A stretch of DNA of 64,000 nucleotides from Solirubrobacter ginsenosidimutans (GCF_027587205.1 NZ_JAPDOD010000006.1:124001-188000); one strand, 5' to 3'. Numbered from the stretch's first letter, positions 1 to 9,362 are shown. Notes: generated by a model not told the origin, from the sequence alone. Made by a program: numbers and translations.

Positions 1-2
1 GG

Positions 3-146
3 GCCAAGCACCGGCGCTGGCGTACGCCGGCCGGCGACTGGGACTTCGCCGCGGCCCTCGGAGCCCGGTACGACGTACGTCCCGGCGGTGCCGACGGTGG
101 CAGCGGACGGTGGAGAACCGTTCGAAGTAGACCCCGACAAGCTTGA
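3..146 (+). CDS. C-terminal end of an upstream gene (partial)
   Basis: This frame is open from the window edge to a TGA at 144-146 and reads as plausible protein (AKHRRWRTPAGDWDF near the edge) with strongly GC-biased third positions. It overlaps the start of the nuclease-like gene at 88 by about 59 bases. No family is recognised. The frame of the next gene is also open back to position 1, so the upstream gene could instead be a longer form of that one. Confidence 0.3.
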   Translation, partial: AKHRRWRTPAGDWDFAAALGARYDVRPGGADGGSGRWRTVRSRPRQA

Positions 147-546
147 TCGGGCAACGAGAGCTCACGCCGAATTGCAGAACTTCCTCGCGGAGCGGCTGGA
201 GGCACTCGGGCTCAAGCCACTGTCGCCGGCGCTGCCGCATGATCCGGAGTTCGACATCGCGTGGCGCCATGATGGGCGTCTGCACGTGTGCGAAGTCAAG
301 ACGACAACCTCTGCGAATCGTGACCGGCAGCTTCGCCTCGCGCTCGGCCAGGTTTTGCACTACGCGAAGCAGCTCGAGCAGCGGGGCGAGACGGTTCGCA
401 CGCTGGTGCTGACGCCGGGGAGTCCTCCGGAAACGGGCGACATCTGGTCCAGCGTCATGGACGGCGTAGGCGTCGGTTGGATTACCCGAGAAATGATCGC
501 CGGGGACGACGTCGCCGCGCGCGCCGCGATCCTTCGCGGGATCTGA
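88..546 (+). CDS. PD-(D/E)XK nuclease-like protein
   Basis: A 152-residue protein from a GTG start. Residues around 55-75 (FDIAW, then HVCEVKT) give the D-(x)n-E-x-K pattern of the PD-(D/E)XK nuclease fold. A helical segment follows (LALGQVLHYAKQL), as is common in that fold. The family is inferred from the motif only. The reading frame is open back to the window edge, so the true start may lie upstream and this may be the C-terminal half of a larger defence enzyme. It is the first gene of a run of defence-type genes, which fits a DNA-cleaving role. An alternative is a nucleic-acid-binding protein that has lost activity. Confidence 0.5.
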   Translation: MPTVAADGGEPFEVDPDKLDRATRAHAELQNFLAERLEALGLKPLSPALPHDPEFDIAWRHDGRLHVCEVKTTTSANRDRQLRLALGQVLHYAKQLEQRGETVRTLVLTPGSPPETGDIWSSVMDGVGVGWITREMIAGDDVAARAAILRGI

Positions 547-957
547 CGGCTAAGACCCGCGCGACCGCGCGTGACTCGTCTGGCGTACTGGGCCCGATGT
601 GGCTCGGCGCGCCGGCGAGGACGGCCGCCTGCGGCCGCCCGCAGCCGGCGCCGGCGGCGAGCGAAGCGAGCCGCCCTTGAATATGTAGAGATAGTCCGCA
701 CGGAACGAGTCGCGGCCGTGTTGTCGTCGAGTGAAGCGTTGCGCCGGCCCGCGGGCGGGCGCGATCTCAAACCGTCGCCCAAGGGGGACACGCGCCAATC
801 CGGGGAGCCCACCGCGCTCGGCCGTCGGAGTGCGCACGGGCAACGGGCGCAGCGAGCGCCCACCATTCGCACTAGCCAGACCGGACAGGATCGGAGAGGA
901 TGCCGCAGCCCAACGCGCAGGCGCGGTTGCAACGGAACCCAAAGGAGCACGAATCAA
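547..957. other. 411-bp gap with GC-rich hairpins
   Basis: No convincing gene is seen. Two inverted repeats stand out: CTGCGG-N4-CCGCAG at 629-644 and GGCGGC-N11-GCCGCC at 653-675, just downstream of the nuclease-like gene. They have no T-tract, so a classical intrinsic terminator is doubtful. Reading the frame of the next gene through this gap gives arginine-rich sequence typical of non-coding high-GC DNA. Confidence 0.5.
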
Positions 958-2025
958 TTGAGGAGCTTGACCGAGTTCGAGGTATGGGCCCCGCACGGAA
1001 ATGCTGCGCGAATCCTGCACGACGGCCTCGTCGCGGAGGGGATTATCGAGGCCGAATCTGCCAATGACTTCGGGAAGACGGTCTCGGAGGCGATGGCGCA
1101 GCTCGAGCGCCGAACGCGTGAGGTGTACGGGTCATTGCCTTCCTACAAGGACAACTTGCAGGCACAAATTCATGCGCTGCCGGCCGACCCTGACCATCCG
1201 CTGATCTGGGAGATCGCCAACCAACACATTTCGGACCTTGTGGGGTCGTCTCCTCAGGGCGCGGAGAGCGCTCCCGTTAGCCTTGTCCCGCCAGCTGAGG
1301 TTGCGCGGCGAACCTTTCTCATCCGCAACGTGCTGGCGATCCTAGCGCAGACGCCACAGAGCAAACGGCTCTTGGCAGAACAACTCAATGTGAGCGTCCT
1401 GTACTTCAACAACCTCGACTCAGTCGGAATCATGTACTGGCTGCCCGACCGAAACCGAGTCGTTATCCGACTTCGCCAACGGAACCCTGTTCGACTTCGC
1501 GAGGTGACACAACTGTTGGTGACCACGCTGAAAAAGATCGGAAATCAGCAGCTAGGCAATCCTGAACACTTCGTGGGATCGACGGGGTCGGTCGTTAAGA
1601 GTAATCCGCAGCATCTGCGGTTTACGTTCGATCGGGTGCAACTATTCACGCACTCCGTCGGAGACGAGGAGGAAATCGATCACGGCGAGGTAGTGCAGTT
1701 CGAGAGTCCAAAGTCAATCTACAGATTCATCTGGCGCCGGCGGGTGGAGAGGGTGGCGCGACTTGCCGTCTATGTCACGGCGGCATTGAGTATCGCGTTC
1801 TTCGCTACACAGTTTGTTGTCGATGCGCCAGATCTAGCCAAGACGTTTGAATTCTTGTCTCAAGTATTCGGCCGACTCTTCACCACTGCTCTCTGGGTGG
1901 TCTTTCTCCAGATCTTCGTTGAGCATGGCGCACTCGTTCGGGCCATGCGGAGTAAGGGCACGAAATTCGCGGGCGGGGCCGTGGTTCTCTGGGGCGACGC
2001 TCGCCGATACTCGTTGATCAACTAG
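958..2025 (+). CDS. Putative membrane effector with two C-terminal helices
   Basis: A 355-residue protein of no recognised family. The TTG start at 958 was chosen because AAAGGAG lies about 10 bases upstream and residues before it are low-complexity and arginine-rich. The N-terminal 270 residues are soluble and mixed alpha/beta. Two hydrophobic stretches follow near residues 280-300 and 318-336, linked by about 17 residues, then a short basic tail. A large soluble domain with a C-terminal hairpin of membrane helices resembles many anti-phage effectors; that role is inference. The next gene on the same strand, 351 bases on, is an ATPase/STAS signalling protein, so the two may form one module. 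Codon use looks less GC-biased than in the chromosomal genes. Confidence 0.6.
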   Translation: MRSLTEFEVWAPHGNAARILHDGLVAEGIIEAESANDFGKTVSEAMAQLERRTREVYGSLPSYKDNLQAQIHALPADPDHPLIWEIANQHISDLVGSSPQGAESAPVSLVPPAEVARRTFLIRNVLAILAQTPQSKRLLAEQLNVSVLYFNNLDSVGIMYWLPDRNRVVIRLRQRNPVRLREVTQLLVTTLKKIGNQQLGNPEHFVGSTGSVVKSNPQHLRFTFDRVQLFTHSVGDEEEIDHGEVVQFESPKSIYRFIWRRRVERVARLAVYVTAALSIAFFATQFVVDAPDLAKTFEFLSQVFGRLFTTALWVVFLQIFVEHGALVRAMRSKGTKFAGGAVVLWGDARRYSLIN

Positions 2026-2376
2026 ATTGCGCGACGAAAGGGATGGATCGAAGTCGCGACCGCTCGTCCCCTCTCGCCAGGTCAGCTGGGACGGCGACCG
2101 ACCGCTGGCGGGTCCGCTCGCAGACAGCGGCGGAACTGGACGGGCGAGCGGGTTGCTCTGAGCCTGGCGGCGCACCGCTGCTTCCACGCAAGACGCAGCC
2201 GTGCGTCGGGCGGGCCGTCGGACGTTCGGACTCGGCCGAGTCCCATGGAACAAGCAATTCAGCGCCTGAGGATCGCAATTGCCGTCGCCAAGGTGTCTCG
2301 TTGGATTGCAAACCCTGAACCGATGTCTCAGGTCCGATTGACCTTTGAATCCGTTTAGCAGAGGATTCGAGGAGCG
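2026..2376. other. 351-bp gap upstream of the STAS-ATPase gene
   Basis: No gene is seen. The 3' part is presumably the leader of the next gene: a TTGACC hexamer lies at 2338-2343 and a GAGGAG ribosome-binding site at 2369-2374, only two bases from the ATG. No good -10 sits at normal spacing. I found no conserved RNA or repeat here. Confidence 0.4.
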
Positions 2377-3606
2377 ATGAGCAATACATGCCTCGAGTGG
2401 GCTGACGACAACCAAACGCTCGTCTTTCGACGCCTCAAGAAGCCGGAGGTGCTCGAGCTGATCGAGCGCACGCAACTTCTGCACGGTGCATTGTGCAACA
2501 AGGTGACGTTCGATCTGTCGGGGATCGACACGGCCTTCTCAGCGCAGGCGCTTCCGCTCGTGATTGTCGCCCACGCCCTGCGACAGCGGGGGGTGCAGGT
2601 CGACCTCATCCTGCCCGGGGAATACGGGCTGCGTACGCTCTTTACCAATACAAACTGGGCGCATCTCATCGCTCCGCACCAGTTCGACGAGTCGACTTTC
2701 GACGGCCATCATATGCATGCAACCACCTATTCGTCGTCTCCTGTCCAGCAAGAAATCGTTAATGGCGTCATGGATCTTCTCCTCGAGGAGGGCCACATTG
2801 ATCGCCCGATTCTCGGGGCGCTTGAGTGGGCGCTGAACGAAGTTACCGACAATGTGCTGGTTCACTCCGGCTCCCATGGCATCGTCCAAGTGACGCGCTA
2901 CCAGAACGAAGCGCACATTGTTGTGTGTGACGCAGGGCGTGGTATTGGTGCATCAATGCGCGACGCCTTCCCTGCACTCACTGACGATGTAACCGCTACC
3001 CAGCGAGCGATACTCCCCGGAGTCACGAGCGGTCCCGGACAGGGAAACGGCTTGGCCGGGATCAATAGCATCGCCCGGTTGGCTCAAGGCGAAATCAGCC
3101 TCATCTCGGGTCGAGCTTTCGCGATGCTGTCGTACGGATCGGGGCGGAGCCGAGCGACATGGGCGCCGGTCGCCGGGTCCGTAGCGTTTCCGGGCACCGC
3201 TGTTGTGCTGCAGTTGCCACTCAACGTCCATCTCGACCTTCGCGAGGCATTGCGCTTTCAGTCGCCAGACTGGGAACCTTGGGACTTCATCGACGCTCGC
3301 TACGAGCCAGAAGACGGGGAACTGACGCTGCGGCTAGCGGAGGAGCGGCGTGGGGTTGGAAGTCGCGAGGCAGGACACGCGATCCGAACAAAGACCGAGA
3401 ATCTGCTTGACATGAGTCCGACGGCGCGTCTCACCATCGACTTCTCCGGCGTGCGCATGATTGCTTCGAGCTTTGCTGACGAGTTCATGGGCAAGCTGCG
3501 GTTAGCGCTCGGGGTTGCCACGTTCGATGAACGAATTCGACTCATCGGCCTAGATCCGTCGATCGAGGCGGTTGTACGTGGTGCGATCTCTCAGCGAATG
3601 CGATAG
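2377..3606 (+). CDS. STAS / GHKL-ATPase / DUF4325 signalling protein
   Basis: A 409-residue three-part protein. Residues 1-115 look like a STAS domain (FDLSGIDTAFSAQAL). Residues about 120-290 are a GHKL (HATPase_c) ATP-binding domain, with N-box NEVTDNVLVH near 154-163, G1 box DAGRGIG near 185-191 and G2 box GNGLAGI near 223-229. The last 90 residues match the STAS-like DUF4325 pattern, ending in FSGVRMIASSFADEF. No phospho-acceptor histidine or membrane segment is seen, so it is closer to anti-sigma/anti-anti-sigma switch proteins than to a sensor kinase. It follows a putative membrane effector within a defence island; a role as a defence switch is inference. An IS fragment follows directly. 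Confidence 0.75.
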   Translation: MSNTCLEWADDNQTLVFRRLKKPEVLELIERTQLLHGALCNKVTFDLSGIDTAFSAQALPLVIVAHALRQRGVQVDLILPGEYGLRTLFTNTNWAHLIAPHQFDESTFDGHHMHATTYSSSPVQQEIVNGVMDLLLEEGHIDRPILGALEWALNEVTDNVLVHSGSHGIVQVTRYQNEAHIVVCDAGRGIGASMRDAFPALTDDVTATQRAILPGVTSGPGQGNGLAGINSIARLAQGEISLISGRAFAMLSYGSGRSRATWAPVAGSVAFPGTAVVLQLPLNVHLDLREALRFQSPDWEPWDFIDARYEPEDGELTLRLAEERRGVGSREAGHAIRTKTENLLDMSPTARLTIDFSGVRMIASSFADEFMGKLRLALGVATFDERIRLIGLDPSIEAVVRGAISQRMR

Positions 3607-3664
3607 AGCGTCATTTCGGCGACGACCGGCGCCGCCTCCAGGACGACGAGGAGCAGTGCCGTTG

Positions 3665-3901
3665 ATGGCCCGAGTCGACTTCGTGGACCGCGAATCGGAT
3701 TGGCCGGCCGCATACACACCGCGCTGGAACGGCAAGGTCGAGCGCTTCCACCAAACGATGGAACGCGAGTGGGCCAAAGGCCCGCGCTACCGCAACAGCA
3801 CCACCCGCAACCGCGCCTTGCCACACTGGCTCGAGCACTACAACCAGCGCAGACCCCACAGCTCACTCGGCGCTCACAACCTCCACGGGCACGACAACTA
3901 G
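3665..3901 (+). pseudogene. IS481-type transposase remnant (C-terminal)
   Basis: This segment encodes only the end of an rve-type integrase core: YTPRWNGKVERFHQTMEREW followed by WLEHYNQRRPHSSLG. That is the region of the third catalytic acidic residue (E of KVERFH) and the tail of IS481/IS3-like transposases. The DDE residues upstream and the N-terminal HTH are absent. No terminal inverted repeats were recognised. It is a scrap left by an insertion, between two defence units. Confidence 0.75.
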
Positions 3902-3908
3902 GCGAGCG

Positions 3909-4748
3909 TTATTGAGGGAGCCAGCCGGTGCACGCTCCGGACGTGAACTGGTGGCTGTTCGCGAATCCTACGAGCGCTGCGGAGCGCCAATGGTTGACTC
4001 CGCGAATTGCGGCAACATAACCCGCCTGTCGCCGAAGGTCATCCTGGAGGTCAGAGGGAGATGCGCCGTCGGCCAGCTCCTCGGCCACGTACTGCACCTG
4101 AATTCCCGCCTCCTCGATGGCCCTACGTTGGTAGTACTTCGCCAAGTCGAGCTTCGTGAAGTGAGTTTTCAATCGACTGGCGACGTGTGCGGGAACTGCT
4201 GGGGTGGGTTCGACTCGGTACTCAATCTCCGGCACCCCGCTCTGCACGGTGACGTCGGCCACGAGAAATGGGTCGACATCACTCAACCTGTCGAGATACA
4301 GGTGCAAGTACAAAGGAGCACCATTCTCGCGAATCAAATTCAGTTTGGCGGTATTGCATTCTCGGCAGCAGGGCACCAAATTGAGCGGGAGCACTGCAAA
4401 CTCCGGGTATTGTGACCGTGGGAGATAGTGATCCAGGGTAGTTGCCTCTCGATAGCCGCACATCGGGCAATTGCCCCCCGGAACCGCATTCAATATTTGG
4501 TTGCGGACGTCCTCATGAGTCCGCAAAAATGCAGGGTAATTTGCCTTGAGGCGCCGTCGTGTTGTCCCCCCCAACGTGAGAGGCTGCAGAGCAGTAACGT
4601 CCGCCGCCTGTGCTTCGTAAGCGCGGTAGCTGGCAATGACGTGTGGTCGCACCAACTGTAGTGCCAGGCGCGTAGAGGATCTGCGGCGAGAAAGCACTGT
4701 GTCGAATAGTTCGTCCGCATCGACGATGGGCGGTTTAAGCGTCCGCAT
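3909..4748 (-). CDS. HNH endonuclease of a Septu-like pair (PtuB-like)
   Basis: A 279-residue protein with a zinc-bound HNH motif. CPMC lies near residues 94-97, LDHYLPRSQYPEF near 105-117 (His 107 being the likely catalytic residue), and NLVPCCRECN near 123-132. This spacing is typical of HNH nucleases partnered with ATPases in Septu systems. It overlaps the upstream ATPase gene by 14 bases, which implies translational coupling. The expected role is DNA cleavage controlled by the ATPase partner during phage infection. The motif is seen directly; the Septu assignment rests on the gene pair. Confidence 0.8.
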   Translation of the reverse strand: MRTLKPPIVDADELFDTVLSRRRSSTRLALQLVRPHVIASYRAYEAQAADVTALQPLTLGGTTRRRLKANYPAFLRTHEDVRNQILNAVPGGNCPMCGYREATTLDHYLPRSQYPEFAVLPLNLVPCCRECNTAKLNLIRENGAPLYLHLYLDRLSDVDPFLVADVTVQSGVPEIEYRVEPTPAVPAHVASRLKTHFTKLDLAKYYQRRAIEEAGIQVQYVAEELADGASPSDLQDDLRRQAGYVAAIRGVNHWRSAALVGFANSHQFTSGACTGWLPQ

Positions 4749-6291
4749 CGCCCAGCTGCTCTAGTCCTCGTTTCTCCGATCTGATGATTGCTCGGCCCTG
4801 GGAGCTGATCCTGCCTCCAAACAAGGCTTCGATGCGTTCAAGTGAGTGGGTAGCCGCTAGAGCACGAAGTACGCCCTGAAAGTCGCGATCGCTGTTGTCG
4901 AGATTGAAGATCTCAGTCGTCAGGAGTGACACGTTCTCTCCGAATGTTTCAATCTCCGGGGCTTCGACCCGTAGCCATCGGCCGTGCCGCCGCAGCACTA
5001 ACACATTGCGGCCGGGAATCTCCTGAACCACGACAGGAGAGTGCGTTGCGACGATTCCGAACGAGTCAAAGAGCTTTAGGCCTGCTCCGATGGACTTCAA
5101 AAGCGCGGCGACCAGCGGGGGATGAAGATGCATCTCCGGCTCGTCGATGAGCACGAGCGTTCGGCGTTCGAGTCGAGCGCACAGTTGCACAACGATGTTC
5201 AGAACAATCTTGTGTCCTGCGCTCAAGCGCGTGAATGCGTCGTCCCAGGAGTCCCGTTTCGAGTCAACCTCGGGCATCTCGCCAACCATCGCGAAGGACG
5301 GTTCATCAAAAATCGGTTCGAGGATGAGCCGAAGTTGTCCCTCTCGAAGTTTTGTGGACGCAAGTTCGCGAGCAACGTGGAAGTCTTGGACGATGTCGGA
5401 CAGGCTCTTAAGTTCAGTTGCTGCTGTCGAATTCACTACACCGATTCGCCGAAGCCCAATGTATGTATAGCGGCGTGCAGAGGTCTGACCGGTGCGGTCG
5501 CGTGCCTGTTCGAGGGCTGCTTCGGAAGCCTCGAATGCGCCTTGACCTGGGACCGGAAAGTCGTCAAAGGCACTGTACGAAACGGCGATCACTGCGCCTA
5601 ACTTCGGTCGATCGCCGTCGAAGGCTCCGTACTGTTCAAACTCAGGCGTGGACAGCTCATGATCGTCGGCGGCCGCGACCATCGCGAGGTTTGCGAGGAG
5701 ACGTGTCTTTCCTACACCGTTGTACCCAATAACTGCAATTAGCCGGGTCGGAAGCGGATCATGTGCGCCGAAGTTGAAGGAAACAATGTCGTTGTTCACA
5801 TGTGGTTGGTAGCTGAAGGACAATTGGCCTTCGGCTAGATCCGGTTCCGTACCCGAAAAGAGTTCTCGTCCAAGAACGTAGGCTTGATGGGCTGCAGGAA
5901 ATCGGAAGAGGGACGTCGCGTACCCAGGCTCGGGACTGAAACGTTCGTCAATAGCTGGAGATGCTGAGATATCTCGCATCCTGCGCAAGTAGTCGGTTGC
6001 GACTGTCGAGCCCGCGGCCTGTAGTGCCTCGTAATACGAGGTAGCTTGCCCGAGCGAACAGAAGTCCTCGGGCAACTGTTCAAACGCCTGCGGTGGCTCC
6101 GCTCTCCCGGATGTTCCCATGCCAAGTTGGAGAATCTTGACGTCCTCCAGGTCGAGCTTTCGCCCGTCTTCCAGCCACAGGGTGACGTGAAACATCGTCA
6201 CGAACCCGTAGTCGTTCCATCCGTCTGGCCGTAGGACAGCCGTCGGGCGAGTCTCTGGTGCGGCCGAGCGGTACGAGAGTCGGAAGAACAC
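4735..6291 (-). CDS. AAA/ABC-type ATPase of a Septu-like pair (PtuA-like)
   Basis: A 518-residue ATPase related to the SMC/OLD group. Walker A GYNGVGKT lies near residues 189-196, an ABC-like signature LSAGHK near 356-361, Walker B LVLIDEPEMHLHPP near 379-392, and the switch histidine in ATHSP near 415. The first 170 residues are a family-specific N-terminal domain. A GTG start is used because an in-frame stop lies about 35 codons upstream with no other start codon between. The gene overlaps the HNH gene downstream. No TOPRIM domain is seen, which argues against an OLD nuclease and for a PtuA-like partner. The protein probably senses infection and licenses the HNH subunit (inference from family). 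Confidence 0.8.
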   Translation of the reverse strand: MFFRLSYRSAAPETRPTAVLRPDGWNDYGFVTMFHVTLWLEDGRKLDLEDVKILQLGMGTSGRAEPPQAFEQLPEDFCSLGQATSYYEALQAAGSTVATDYLRRMRDISASPAIDERFSPEPGYATSLFRFPAAHQAYVLGRELFSGTEPDLAEGQLSFSYQPHVNNDIVSFNFGAHDPLPTRLIAVIGYNGVGKTRLLANLAMVAAADDHELSTPEFEQYGAFDGDRPKLGAVIAVSYSAFDDFPVPGQGAFEASEAALEQARDRTGQTSARRYTYIGLRRIGVVNSTAATELKSLSDIVQDFHVARELASTKLREGQLRLILEPIFDEPSFAMVGEMPEVDSKRDSWDDAFTRLSAGHKIVLNIVVQLCARLERRTLVLIDEPEMHLHPPLVAALLKSIGAGLKLFDSFGIVATHSPVVVQEIPGRNVLVLRRHGRWLRVEAPEIETFGENVSLLTTEIFNLDNSDRDFQGVLRALAATHSLERIEALFGGRISSQGRAIIRSEKRGLEQLGDADA

Positions 6292-6382
6292 GCGGGCGTC
6301 AGGTTCGCAGATCGAGTCGAGGAGCGAGTCGTTGGCAGGCTCCTGATGATCCGCGAGATAGCGCCTTCATGACATCGGCGCG

Positions 6383-9328
6383 TTACAGCGGGTTGACGGT
6401 TGCTGAGACCCCGAGAGCTTCGAGCTCCTGGGTGACCTTGGTCGCGACCTCTGCGCTTAGGACAAGCTGGAGAGTCGCCTGCCCATAGCTGACCTGTCTC
6501 TCGTCCAGCGCCTGGTACAGGACGCGGAACACCGATGCAAGATGGTCGCTGCTCAGGTCATCTCCAAGAAGGTTCTGGGTGAACGAGAACGAGAGCCGTT
6601 GTTCGGTCACGGCTGGTGTGGTGTGCCCCGCGGTGGACCCGCTCTCCCCGGCGCCCGCTCCGTTGGGCGGCTGCGTGCCACCTCCGGTTTCCTCCGATGG
6701 GGTGTCTTCACCCGCGGCAGGAGGCGTGTCGGCCTCAGGTAGAGGCTTCGGCTTCGCTAGCCGTAGCCCGGCGCTGGCGAGGTTGACTTGATTCGGGGCC
6801 GTGACGTCGACTGAGTTTCCGCCAGCGTCGACGATAAGGACTATGCCGGCAATCACCGCGTCGTAGATTGCCTGCTGGAGGTCCCGGTCCCCGCCGTAAA
6901 GCAGGGGAAGGCGCGGCGCGGAGTAGAAGGACGCGCGGAGGTCCGACAGAGTGCGCCCGTAGTCGTTCTCACGAAGATTGTGAACGAGGGCCTTGGCCGA
7001 AAACGCGCCTGCGTCCAAGACCTTGTCCCGCTCGGCGAGTGCTTTCCAGACAATCGTGCCGTCCAGGCCACTCGAGTGCTCATCCTCGAGACTGACCTGG
7101 TCGAGCTTGCGCTCACCTTCAGGATCGGGCTGAGCTAGAAAGACCACGTGCTGATAGGCGCGTCTAAGCGCCTTCTCGAGTTGTTCCTTTGCTTGGAAGA
7201 ACTCCTTTGCACCGGTGGCCTTGAGGTCCTCGTCATTCTTGACTTCGTCCGCCTCGAGCGCACGCTGGCGAGCCAGGAATTCGATGGCCATGCCACGCGC
7301 GTTGGCGCGGCGCTGAGTGTCGATGACGGCGAACACCGCGCTGGAGGCCCACTGGACCGGAAGCTGTTCAGTGCCTTTGCCAAGGCCCACTGCAACGTTG
7401 AGCGCATGCATCGTCGCCTGCTCACTGCCGTTTCGCAAGCTGAACTGGGAAGGGTCGAGCACGACGAGCCTGGTCGTGTAAGCCGTGTCGAGGCCGGCGG
7501 TCGCCAGCACTTCGGTCGGGGTGCGTCCCGAGTCTCCCGCGACAAACATTAGGTCGCGAAAGGGCCCAGTCGACGAGAGTCGCCGAGCGAACTCGGCAAC
7601 TACTGCGTCGCGCTCGGTTTCGGTAATCGTGCGGCGGATGTCGTTGACGAGCATCCGGTGTGTCAGGCGAGTGGACAGGTAGTAGCGGGCGGGCTTGTTG
7701 TGGCCCTGACCCGGGACGACTTCGACCGCCGACATGCCGTCAGCGCCGACTAGATCGTCAATCACGGTGTCCGCGTCGGTGACAGTAAAGGCCAGATCGG
7801 GGACGCTGCAGGCCGCCTTGACTTCAGGGGCACTTGCGCCGCGACCACGTCCAGGCCGCAGCGTACCGACCACGCTCGCCAGAAAAATAAATGTGGCGGC
7901 GCGCTCGGCCGCACGTGGGTTGGCATCGCCCCACATGAGCGAATTGCGCTCGAGGTCTTGTCGGCGGGCGCTGCCAGAGGTGTCCGCATTGTTGACAACT
8001 TCGCGTTCGGCGAGGCTGCGGTAGTTGGCAATTGTTCGGTCGTCCTCGACCAGGCCTGAGCCGAGGAGCGCCTCGCGGACGGCAGAGTCGCTCAGTGGCA
8101 AGTCGCCGGGACCGATGAGTGCGGGAGTCCATCCGCCGGCAAGGCCGCGCTGTTGCTGCGCGAACACGGTGGCGGCGAAGATGCGAATGGTCGAGCGCAC
8201 GCGCTGAAAGCCGGTGACTTGGCTCCATTCCTCGCGAGCGATCGCCATTAGCTGCGGATGGAACGGGTAGCACTCGGCGACCTGAGCGGCCCATTGCTCT
8301 CGCCATTGGCCTCCGACCTGATCCCAGACGTTCTTGACCCACACGGGGTCGGAGTGGAGCGGATGGTACCTAGCGACTGTTGCCGCTAGGACTTCGGCGG
8401 CGGGGTCGCCGTCGAACAGTCGGCGGCGGAGGATGTCAGCGAAGTCTCCGACTTCGGTGACGGTCGCTGGTGTCCCGTTGCGTTCGAGCAACGAATTCAA
8501 ATCGTCGCGGCGTGCGGCAGCTGCAGTCGAAAGGGAGGTCTTGTCGCGGTCAGACGCGATCATCACGGCGAGCATCGCGACGTGTGGCACGTCGTTGATG
8601 ACATCGAGCAGCGCGCGCAGGAAGGCCATGTCCTGCGCCGCGAGGTCGGGCCGGTTAGCACCGTCGAGGCCGTTGCCGACATAGTCGAGGATCTCGTCCA
8701 CGATGACAAGCACCGGTCGGTTGACCGCCCTGATCGCCTCGGCGATCCGGCTCTTGTCGCTGAAGTACGGCTGATAGCGCTCATACAGCGAGTAGTCCTT
8801 TGAGAACAGTCGCCAGAGAAACCTTTCGTACAAGCTGGTGGCAGGTCCGTCGAACTCCTGTGTGGGAGCGCCAGGAGTCATGTTGTCGCAGGGCATAACG
8901 ATCACATGCGGATGCCCGAGGTCGGCGGGGAGGTCGCGTCCGAGTTTCTGTTTGGCCCGCAGCAGGATGCCTTCGCCAAGCTGTGTGCCAAGGAGCGCGG
9001 CGGGGTTCGCGGCGAGGTGGTAAGCACCAATACAAGCGTGTGACTTGCCGCCGCCCATCCCTTGATCAAGGCGGGTCACAGGGCGGGCCTTCTGATAGTC
9101 GTCTCCGGCCCCGAGCCTGACCGCGATCTCCGACAGAAGGTCGACAAGGCGGTCGGTCGGGTGAGTGATCTCGCCGTAGTAGTCGGCCGCGGCGTAGGCG
9201 GGCCTCAAGGCCCCGGTGCCGTACACCGCCTGGAACAGTGACATCTGCACGTCGTCGATCTGGCCGGAAGCGGCGACGACCTCCCGCCGAAGCTTGAGGG
9301 CTTTCCACCATGGGGTTGGATTCATCAT
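6383..9328 (-). CDS. DUF499-family ATPase of a helicase-methylase-ATPase system
   Basis: A 981-residue protein. A P-loop GMGGGKSH lies near residues 90-97, with Walker B VLVIVDEILDY near 206-216. The organisation matches DUF499 proteins, large ATPases found beside DUF1156 DNA methylases in archaeal and bacterial defence loci. The C-terminal third contains a Pro/Thr/Gly-rich linker near residues 855-910 and a final small domain. It is the last gene of a three-gene minus-strand run, 34 bases after the methylase. The likely role is an energy-dependent restriction or sensing component. Its own enzymatic output cannot be read from the sequence. Confidence 0.8.
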   Translation of the reverse strand: MMNPTPWWKALKLRREVVAASGQIDDVQMSLFQAVYGTGALRPAYAAADYYGEITHPTDRLVDLLSEIAVRLGAGDDYQKARPVTRLDQGMGGGKSHACIGAYHLAANPAALLGTQLGEGILLRAKQKLGRDLPADLGHPHVIVMPCDNMTPGAPTQEFDGPATSLYERFLWRLFSKDYSLYERYQPYFSDKSRIAEAIRAVNRPVLVIVDEILDYVGNGLDGANRPDLAAQDMAFLRALLDVINDVPHVAMLAVMIASDRDKTSLSTAAAARRDDLNSLLERNGTPATVTEVGDFADILRRRLFDGDPAAEVLAATVARYHPLHSDPVWVKNVWDQVGGQWREQWAAQVAECYPFHPQLMAIAREEWSQVTGFQRVRSTIRIFAATVFAQQQRGLAGGWTPALIGPGDLPLSDSAVREALLGSGLVEDDRTIANYRSLAEREVVNNADTSGSARRQDLERNSLMWGDANPRAAERAATFIFLASVVGTLRPGRGRGASAPEVKAACSVPDLAFTVTDADTVIDDLVGADGMSAVEVVPGQGHNKPARYYLSTRLTHRMLVNDIRRTITETERDAVVAEFARRLSSTGPFRDLMFVAGDSGRTPTEVLATAGLDTAYTTRLVVLDPSQFSLRNGSEQATMHALNVAVGLGKGTEQLPVQWASSAVFAVIDTQRRANARGMAIEFLARQRALEADEVKNDEDLKATGAKEFFQAKEQLEKALRRAYQHVVFLAQPDPEGERKLDQVSLEDEHSSGLDGTIVWKALAERDKVLDAGAFSAKALVHNLRENDYGRTLSDLRASFYSAPRLPLLYGGDRDLQQAIYDAVIAGIVLIVDAGGNSVDVTAPNQVNLASAGLRLAKPKPLPEADTPPAAGEDTPSEETGGGTQPPNGAGAGESGSTAGHTTPAVTEQRLSFSFTQNLLGDDLSSDHLASVFRVLYQALDERQVSYGQATLQLVLSAEVATKVTQELEALGVSATVNPL

Positions 9329-9362
9329 CGTTCGCTCCCTCGCGGGTCCTGCTCGTCGGGCG

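Noticed and set aside
571..957. N-terminal extension of the two-helix membrane protein to 571
   Set aside because: The extra 129 residues are low-complexity and Arg-rich, and a ribosome-binding site precedes TTG 958.
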